This document shows, piece after piece, positions 7,281-11,287 of a DNA stretch of 11,287 nucleotides. Under the pieces are notes generated by a model, which had not been told where the DNA came from, made no database searches, and was given only the letters and a program-made list of their open reading frames with translations. Source of the DNA: Helicobacteraceae bacterium. Lineage in GTDB: Bacteria; Campylobacterota; Campylobacteria; Campylobacterales; Sulfurimonadaceae. The DNA lies in the NCBI GenBank assembly GCA_030613795.1, contig JAUWLG010000022.1, forward strand, positions 1 to 11,287, given 5' to 3'. A program made the translations under genes and the position numbers. The stretch's first letter is position 1, and each line of letters begins with the position of its first letter.

Positions 7281-7720
7281 TAAACATTCTCACTTGGTTT
7301 TGTGTCTTTCTCATCTGCTGAAGGTGTCTCGACATCTAACTTTTTTGATTTTTTGGCAAAGGTTACCACTTCAGGTTTTGCGGGTGCAGCAGGTGCAGAC
7401 GGTTCGGTAGGGGCATCCATCTGGACATGAGCATCTTTTTTGATGTCGTGCATCTCATCTTTAAGATCTTCAATACCGGTCACACGTGTTAATTCATTGC
7501 TGGCTTCAGTCAGTTGACGTTTGTAACTGTTTGCCTCTTCTTTGATCTCATGAATGTGCAACTCTTCTTCAATTGAACTTTTAGCCGAAGCGACTGTCGT
7601 TTTTACCGACTTGAAAAACTTTGCGATCTGGACCATAGTCTCAGGAAGTTTCTCCGGACCTAAAAAGAGGATAGCAATAACGCCGATTATCAAGATCTCG
7701 ACAAAACCCATACCAAACAT
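7280..7720 (-). CDS. tatB: Sec-independent translocase protein TatB
   Basis: TatB pairs with TatC to form the signal-peptide receptor. The 146-residue chain has the typical N-terminal membrane helix with a polar Glu (MFGMGFVEILIIGVIAILFL, E8) followed by the hinge GPEKLP (21-26). An amphipathic helix (about 27-50), a charged helical region (50-100) and a Pro/Ala-rich disordered tail (about 103-120) ending in lysine/acidic residues complete it. The length and long helical tail favour TatB over TatA, as does its position just before tatC. AGGCGG lies 5 nt before the ATG, and a TATAAT on the minus strand lies at 7749-7754. The stop overlaps the tatC start by one base. Confidence 0.93.
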   Translation of the reverse strand: MFGMGFVEILIIGVIAILFLGPEKLPETMVQIAKFFKSVKTTVASAKSSIEEELHIHEIKEEANSYKRQLTEASNELTRVTGIEDLKDEMHDIKKDAHVQMDAPTEPSAPAAPAKPEVVTFAKKSKKLDVETPSADEKDTKPSENV

Positions 7721-7748
7721 ATCAACCGCCTAAATAATAGTTTTTGCA

Positions 7749-7754
7749 ATTATA
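7749..7754 (-). promoter_or_regulatory. Putative -10 box of the tatB-tatC-queA operon
   Basis: Minus-strand TATAAT in the context CGATATAATTGC lies 28 bp upstream of the tatB ATG, with AT-rich DNA (TTTTTAAATATTT) further upstream. The predicted start near 7742 gives a leader of about 20 nt containing the AGGCGG ribosome-binding site. It implies that the operon can be transcribed independently of hemW. Confidence 0.65.
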
Positions 7755-7784
7755 TCGCTGAAATATTTAAAAAGCGGTGAATTG

Positions 7785-7808
7785 TCTTTAGATATGCCCT
7801 TCTAAAGA
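7785..7808. repeat. 8-bp perfect inverted repeat between hemW and tatB
   Basis: TCTTTAGA (7785-7792) and TCTAAAGA (7801-7808) form a stem with an 8-nt loop just downstream of the hemW stop. There is no U-tract on the minus strand after the stem, so it is not a typical terminator. It could be a weak stop or stabilise the mRNA end. Confidence 0.4.
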
Positions 7809-7820
7809 GTTAAGCGTTAC

Positions 7821-8873
7821 CTACTGTTGAATAAAGAGTGCCAATTCGTCACTTAATAGGTAGTCATCGTTATAAAAACAGTTCTCTTTGTAAGTTAGTT
7901 TGTTCTCATTAACAAGCAACTGGGCATTTTTCAGTTCTTGCTTTGAAAGTATATTTTCAGAAACACCAACGATAGAACGCAGTCCCAAAAATATCTTCTC
8001 AGTTTTAATCGACGCCTCGCTAAGGCGTTCACTCTGAATGTCTAGAGGGTTTTCAATATAGGCTTGGACATCTTTGGTAGGGTAATAACGGGTCTCTTTT
8101 AAAAAGCCGACAGCCCCGGAACCCAGCCCAATATAATCTTTATATTCCCAGTAACCCAAGTTGTGTCTTGAGTGGTAGTTCCCGAAGTTGGAAATTTCGT
8201 AAGTAGGAAAATGTGCTTTGATACTTTTTAAAAACCATTCGGTCAGGGCAAGCTTTTCATTGGCTACATCCGGTGTAGAGGCAAAAGGTGTTCCCTCTTC
8301 TATAGTCAAGGCATAGGCACTGAGATGGTCGATAGGCAGCTTAAATGCCTCTTGCAGGTCATGAGCAAGGAGCTCTCTAGTGTCACCGTCGACAGCGTAG
8401 ATAAGGTCAAGAGAAAGATGTTTGAACCCGGCTTCTTTTGCACGCATAATGGCGGATGATGCGTCAACGGCTCTGTGCGCACGTCCCAGCTTTTTAAGTT
8501 TTTCATCATTAAAACTCTGGACACCAAAACTGATGCGATTGACACCTAAGGCGTACATCCCCTCCAGCCATTCAGATGTAGCACTGTTGGGATTTGCTTC
8601 AGAGGTTATCTCAGCATTATCTTTAATATAAGGTCTTAACAGCTCAAAAATCGGACGATAAAGTTCCGGCTTTACGGTGGATGGTGTTCCTCCGCCGATA
8701 AAGATCGTCTCTATGCTTTTTTCTTCTGCTTTAAAGCGTTTTAACTCAAATTCAAGTTGTACTAAAAGTGCGTTCATGTAGCTCTCACGAAGATGAAAAA
8801 GATCGACATAGGAGTTAAAACTGCAGTAATGGCATTTAGAGTCGCAAAAAGGGATATGGATATATAAAAGCAT
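7821..8873 (-). CDS. hemW: Radical SAM protein HemW (heme chaperone; coproporphyrinogen III oxidase-like)
   Basis: The protein belongs to the HemN/HemW radical SAM family. It starts at the strand that carries the cluster motif YIHIPFCDSKCHYCSF (4-19): Cys10, Cys14 and Cys17 form CX3CX2C and bind the [4Fe-4S] cluster. Further blocks are IETIFIGGGTPS (54-65), EITSEANP (88-95), VNRISFGVQSF (111-121), KKLGRAHRA (127-135) and LSLDLIYAVDG (153-163). A HemN_C-like region occupies about 280-345. The 350-residue length and an N-terminus that begins directly at the cluster motif, without the extra N-terminal part of true HemN, favour HemW. HemW binds heme and is implicated in heme delivery to respiratory enzymes; coproporphyrinogen oxidase activity is not expected. 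ATG 8873 has no clear ribosome-binding site. Its leader is unusual in lacking G (see 8878-8914). It is divergent from rppH. Confidence 0.92.
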   Translation of the reverse strand: MLLYIHIPFCDSKCHYCSFNSYVDLFHLRESYMNALLVQLEFELKRFKAEEKSIETIFIGGGTPSTVKPELYRPIFELLRPYIKDNAEITSEANPNSATSEWLEGMYALGVNRISFGVQSFNDEKLKKLGRAHRAVDASSAIMRAKEAGFKHLSLDLIYAVDGDTRELLAHDLQEAFKLPIDHLSAYALTIEEGTPFASTPDVANEKLALTEWFLKSIKAHFPTYEISNFGNYHSRHNLGYWEYKDYIGLGSGAVGFLKETRYYPTKDVQAYIENPLDIQSERLSEASIKTEKIFLGLRSIVGVSENILSKQELKNAQLLVNENKLTYKENCFYNDDYLLSDELALFIQQ

Positions 8874-8877
8874 GGGC

Positions 8878-8914
8878 GTAGTTTAGTTGGTTTAGGGTTA
8901 GGATTGGATTAGTT
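8878..8914. repeat. C-free G/T-rich tract with degenerate TTTAGG-like repeats upstream of hemW
   Basis: The + strand has no C for 37 bases and carries loosely repeated units (TTTAGTTGG, TTTAGGG, TTAGG, ATTGG, ATTAG). GG runs at 8889-8890, 8895-8897, 8901-8902 and 8906-8907 could form a two-tier G-quadruplex in single-stranded DNA. On the hemW transcript this would be a G-free, unstructured leader segment. Confidence 0.55.
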
Positions 8915-9017
8915 CTGGGTTTACAGTACCGTAGTTAAGGATACAAGGTAATAGTAATTTTGGCATTTTCCATAGTCGATCTTCATCTATATTTATCCAT
9001 TTTTAAATCTTTCTTAC

Positions 9018-9023
9018 TATAAT
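9018..9023 (+). promoter_or_regulatory. Putative -10 box of the rppH-lysC-hobA operon
   Basis: A perfect TATAAT in the context TTACTATAATACG follows a T-rich stretch. It predicts a start near 9030, 43 nt before rppH. A second candidate, AAGGGTATAAAT (9037-9048), resembles the ilvC promoter context and would start transcription near 9053, so the real start is ambiguous. Confidence 0.6.
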
Positions 9024-9048
9024 ACGCGTAATAAATAAGGGTATAAAT

Positions 9049-9069
9049 ATGCCATTAGTAAAGATATAA
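9049..9069 (+). CDS. Possible six-codon leader micro-ORF (MPLVKI) before rppH
   Basis: ATG at 9049 is preceded by AAGGG (9037-9041) at 7-nt spacing, a better ribosome-binding site than the one seen for rppH. The frame ends at TAA 9067-9069, and the rppH ATG follows after 3 nt. If translated, the micro-ORF could deliver ribosomes to rppH by coupling. The same AAGGGTATAAAT could instead be a -10 region, in which case the micro-ORF would not be transcribed whole. Confidence 0.3.
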   Translation: MPLVKI

Positions 9070-9072
9070 AGT

Positions 9073-9543
9073 ATGAGTAATACAAAGAATTATCGTCCTA
9101 ACGTAGCGGCTATTATTGTCTCATCGAGTTATCCTAAAGAGAAAAAAGTCTTTGTGGCTGAGCGCAGTGATATCTCGGGTATGTGGCAGTTCCCGCAAGG
9201 TGGGATCGATGCTGGAGAGACACCTACAGAAGCGCTTTTCAGAGAGCTGGAAGAGGAGATCGGTACAGCCGAGATCGAAGTGATCGGAGAGCATCTAGAG
9301 TGGATCTCTTACGATTTTCCAAAGCATGTAGCTAAAAAGATGCATCCTTTTCATGGTCAGACACAGCGTTATTTTTTAGTACGTATCAAAGATGAGACAC
9401 TGATAAACCTTGAAACTGAGCATCCTGAGTTTAAAGACTATAAATTTATCGAAGTCAACTCAGTACTGGATATGGTGGCAAAATTCAAAAAACCTGTGTA
9501 TGAGCAGGTTATCGAGCATTTCAAAAAAGAAGGATTACTGTAA
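9073..9543 (+). CDS. rppH: RNA pyrophosphohydrolase / dinucleoside polyphosphate hydrolase (Nudix; RppH/NudH)
   Basis: This 156-residue Nudix hydrolase resembles RppH and the Helicobacter NudA protein. The family removes pyrophosphate from 5'-triphosphorylated RNA, which triggers decay, and hydrolyses diadenosine polyphosphates. The N-terminus YRPNVAAIIVS (7-17) and MWQFPQGGIDAGETP (37-51) are typical. The Nudix box is complete: G43, E49, then REL-x-EE-x-G (57-64), the metal-binding helix. YDFPKHVAKK (about 95-104) and GQTQRYFLV (about 109-117) follow the RppH pattern. The start at ATG 9073 fits homologues, but its ribosome-binding site is weak (AAAG) and a micro-ORF lies just before it. The stop overlaps the lysC start by one base (TAATG), which couples the two genes. 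Confidence 0.94.
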   Translation: MSNTKNYRPNVAAIIVSSSYPKEKKVFVAERSDISGMWQFPQGGIDAGETPTEALFRELEEEIGTAEIEVIGEHLEWISYDFPKHVAKKMHPFHGQTQRYFLVRIKDETLINLETEHPEFKDYKFIEVNSVLDMVAKFKKPVYEQVIEHFKKEGLL

Positions 9544-10754
9544 TGGTAATAGTACAGAAGTTTGGTGGGACCAGCGTTGGTGACCTAGACCGCATTCAAA
9601 ATGTGGCAAATCGTGTTTCCAAAACAATTAAAGAGGGACACCAAGTTGTTGTTGTCGTTTCCGCGATGAGTGGTGAGACAAATAAGTTGGTTGGATATAC
9701 AGAGTTTTTCGGTGATAATCCTGAACGTTCTGAAGTTGACATGGTGTTGAGTTCAGGTGAGCGTGTCACAGCAGCACTTCTCTCTATCGCATTAAACCAA
9801 ATGGGACACAATGCGACATCGATGACAGGTAGACGTGCGGGAATCATTACGGACACTGTGCATACTAAAGCACGGATCGAGCGTATTGATCCGACACCTA
9901 TGACAACGGCTTTGGCTGAAGGTAAGATCTTAGTGATCGCCGGTTTTCAAGGGGTGAACGAAGAGGGCATAGTGACAACGCTTGGCCGTGGCGGCTCAGA
10001 CCTCTCTGCTGTAGCAGTAGCAGGTGCGATCGATGCTGATCTGTGTGAGATATACACGGATGTAGATGGCATCTATACAACCGATCCACGGATCGAACCT
10101 ACGGCTAAAAAACTTGACAAGATCTCATACGATGAGATGTTGGAGTTGGCTTCATTAGGCGCAAAAGTACTTCAAAACCGTTCCGTTGAGTTGGCAAAAA
10201 AACTTAATGTCAGCCTAGTTACCCGTTCAAGCTTCTCTGATGCAGAGGGCACTCTTATTACAAAGGAAGAAAATATCATGGAAAAACCACTAGTAAGCGG
10301 TATCGCACTCGACCGTAATCAAGCTCGTATCGCTCTTGGAGGTGTTGTTAACCGTCCTGGTATTGCTTCTGATATCTTTAGTGCATTGGCAGACAACAGT
10401 GTTAATATCGATATGATCATCCAGACGTCTGGGCATGACGGTTCAACCAACATGGACTTTACAGTGCCGCAGAATGAGCTCAATGATGCAAAATCTATTG
10501 TTGAACAGTTTATTCAAAAAAAGGAGATCACTGATGCGACTTTTGATGAGAGTATCTGTAAGGTCTCTATTGTCGGTGTCGGCATGAAATCACACACAGG
10601 TGTCGCTGCTAAAGCCTTCTCGACAATGGCACAAGAGAACATCAACATTCAGATGATCTCAACCTCTGAGATCAAAGTCTCAATGGTGATCGATGAGAAG
10701 TATGCAGAACTTGCCGTTCGTTCACTTCATAACGCTTACGAGTTAGATAAGTAA
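9543..10754 (+). CDS. lysC: Aspartate kinase (LysC-type, two C-terminal ACT domains)
   Basis: Aspartate kinase phosphorylates L-aspartate with ATP, the first step toward lysine/diaminopimelate, threonine and methionine. The 403-residue chain has an amino acid kinase domain (about 1-240) with VQKFGGTSVG (4-13), VVVVVSAMSGETNKL (35-49), the SSGERVTAALL block (70-80), GRGGSDLSAVA (148-158), YTDVDGIYTTDPR (171-183) and LGAKVLQNRSVELA (205-218). Two ACT regulatory domains follow (about 265-335 with NRPGIASDIFSALADN, and about 338-400 with VSIVGVGMKSHTGVAAKAF). This is the monofunctional class regulated by lysine and/or threonine feedback; the effector is not visible. An in-frame ATG at 10278 (M246), with AAAGGA about 10 nt upstream, could produce a separate 158-residue ACT-only beta subunit, as known for Bacillus and Corynebacterium enzymes. 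It overlaps rppH by one base and is followed 7 nt later by hobA. Confidence 0.97.
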   Translation: MVIVQKFGGTSVGDLDRIQNVANRVSKTIKEGHQVVVVVSAMSGETNKLVGYTEFFGDNPERSEVDMVLSSGERVTAALLSIALNQMGHNATSMTGRRAGIITDTVHTKARIERIDPTPMTTALAEGKILVIAGFQGVNEEGIVTTLGRGGSDLSAVAVAGAIDADLCEIYTDVDGIYTTDPRIEPTAKKLDKISYDEMLELASLGAKVLQNRSVELAKKLNVSLVTRSSFSDAEGTLITKEENIMEKPLVSGIALDRNQARIALGGVVNRPGIASDIFSALADNSVNIDMIIQTSGHDGSTNMDFTVPQNELNDAKSIVEQFIQKKEITDATFDESICKVSIVGVGMKSHTGVAAKAFSTMAQENINIQMISTSEIKVSMVIDEKYAELAVRSLHNAYELDK

Positions 10755-10761
10755 GTCAAAC

Positions 10762-11287
10762 GTGCAAGCATTTATCAAATGGACACTCGACAGCATTCGT
10801 GACGAGGGTTCAATGCTCTCATGGCTAGAAGAGTCCCGTTTTGAGTGGACTGCCACCATAGCACAGGCACTTAAACAGATCATTGCCGGTAAAAGTGTTG
10901 TTATTGTGACTGATGCGGACCGTCAATGGTTTGGACACTACATCGTCAACACGATCAACAAAGCGACAACAGAGAGACCAATGATCTCTGTTGCGCGAAT
11001 AGAGAGCCTCTACCCTAACTACAATACAGTCACAGCTGATACACTTGACATGCTTGAAGATATGTTAAGTCTCTCATACAAAGATGACTACTTCTTCTGG
11101 TATATAGGACGGGGCAATGATAAGGCAGCTGACCTTCCTAAAAACCTCGACAGAAGCTTTTTATGGCTGATGGATGAGGAGTACCAAAATGCCTATACCA
11201 TGCGTTCGTATGACCCTCTTTTAGATATCAAACTCCTTCAGCTTTACCGCCAGTTTCACAAGTCACTTAATGCGGTACTTTTCGGAG
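10762..11287 (+). CDS. hobA: HobA, DnaA-binding initiator of chromosome replication (3' end beyond window)
   Basis: The frame opens at GTG 10762, 7 nt after the lysC stop, and runs off the right edge after 175 complete codons, close to the roughly 180 residues expected of HobA. HobA tetramers bind the N-terminal domains of DnaA and promote DnaA assembly at oriC in Campylobacterota, playing the part that DiaA plays in Enterobacteria. Visible family features, as I recall the Helicobacter protein, are the N-terminal FIKWTLDSIRDEG, the VVIVTDADRQWFGHYI segment (about 44-59), ERPMISV (about 68-74), FFWYIGRGN (about 112-120) and DPLLDIKLLQLYRQFHKSLN (about 151-170). The fold is a SIS-like alpha/beta sandwich. 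A ribosome-binding site is weak (TAAG), and translation may depend on coupling to lysC. No internal stop is present. Confidence 0.93.
   Translation, partial: MQAFIKWTLDSIRDEGSMLSWLEESRFEWTATIAQALKQIIAGKSVVIVTDADRQWFGHYIVNTINKATTERPMISVARIESLYPNYNTVTADTLDMLEDMLSLSYKDDYFFWYIGRGNDKAADLPKNLDRSFLWLMDEEYQNAYTMRSYDPLLDIKLLQLYRQFHKSLNAVLFG

Noticed and set aside
7280..7720. TatA instead of TatB
   Set aside because: At 146 residues, with a long charged helical tail, and placed directly before tatC, TatB is the better fit.
7785..7808. Intrinsic terminator after hemW
   Set aside because: The stem is AT-rich and lacks a U-tract on the minus strand, so it is listed only as an inverted repeat.
7821..8873. 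Oxygen-independent coproporphyrinogen III oxidase HemN
   Set aside because: The chain begins directly at the CX3CX2C cluster motif and is about 350 residues, as in HemW; the N-terminal extension of true HemN is missing.

Overview
This window looks like ordinary chromosome from a Campylobacterota (epsilonproteobacterial) organism, most likely a Sulfurovum- or Sulfurimonas-like member. The basis is family recognition and gene order. The rppH-lysC-hobA series is typical of this phylum, and HobA, the DnaA-binding replication initiation regulator, is essentially restricted to it. RuvX, the short DprA, the divergent polysaccharide deacetylase and the tatB-tatC-queA group also fit. Base composition is moderate (by eye about 40-45% GC). 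No tRNA, rRNA, CRISPR array, transposase, integrase or phage gene was seen.

Layout. The left edge (1-542, + strand) holds the end of mnmE (tRNA wobble uridine modification GTPase) followed 1 nt later by ruvX. A 183-nt spacer with a near-perfect bidirectional terminator separates ruvX from a convergent unknown gene (726-1376, - strand). That gene is divergent from ilvC (1541-2563, + strand, branched-chain amino acid synthesis). A 413-nt gene-free stretch follows (2564-2976). It carries three distinct repeat structures: a 106-bp element with 12-bp inverted ends over the ilvC stop codon, a branched palindromic element, and a heptamer tandem repeat. Next come a DUF2062 membrane protein (- strand) and, divergently, a polysaccharide deacetylase followed 2 nt later by dprA (+ strand). 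A second bidirectional terminator ends dprA and the opposing tatB-tatC-queA operon (7720 down to 5438, - strand). hemW (- strand) sits upstream of that operon. Divergent from hemW is the rppH-lysC-hobA operon, which runs off the right edge.

The genes are housekeeping: tRNA modification (mnmE, queA), DNA processing and replication (ruvX, dprA, hobA), amino acid synthesis (ilvC, lysC), protein export (tatB, tatC), heme or radical-SAM biology (hemW), RNA 5'-end processing (rppH), and envelope functions (DUF2062, deacetylase). Overlapping or very close junctions (rppH/lysC, tatB/tatC, tatC/queA, deacetylase/dprA, mnmE/ruvX) indicate translationally coupled operons.

I did not find a convincing new multi-gene system. 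The points most worth a second look are the unrecognised 216-aa protein, the structured intergenic repeats after ilvC, a six-codon micro-ORF just before rppH, and a possible internal translation start inside lysC.
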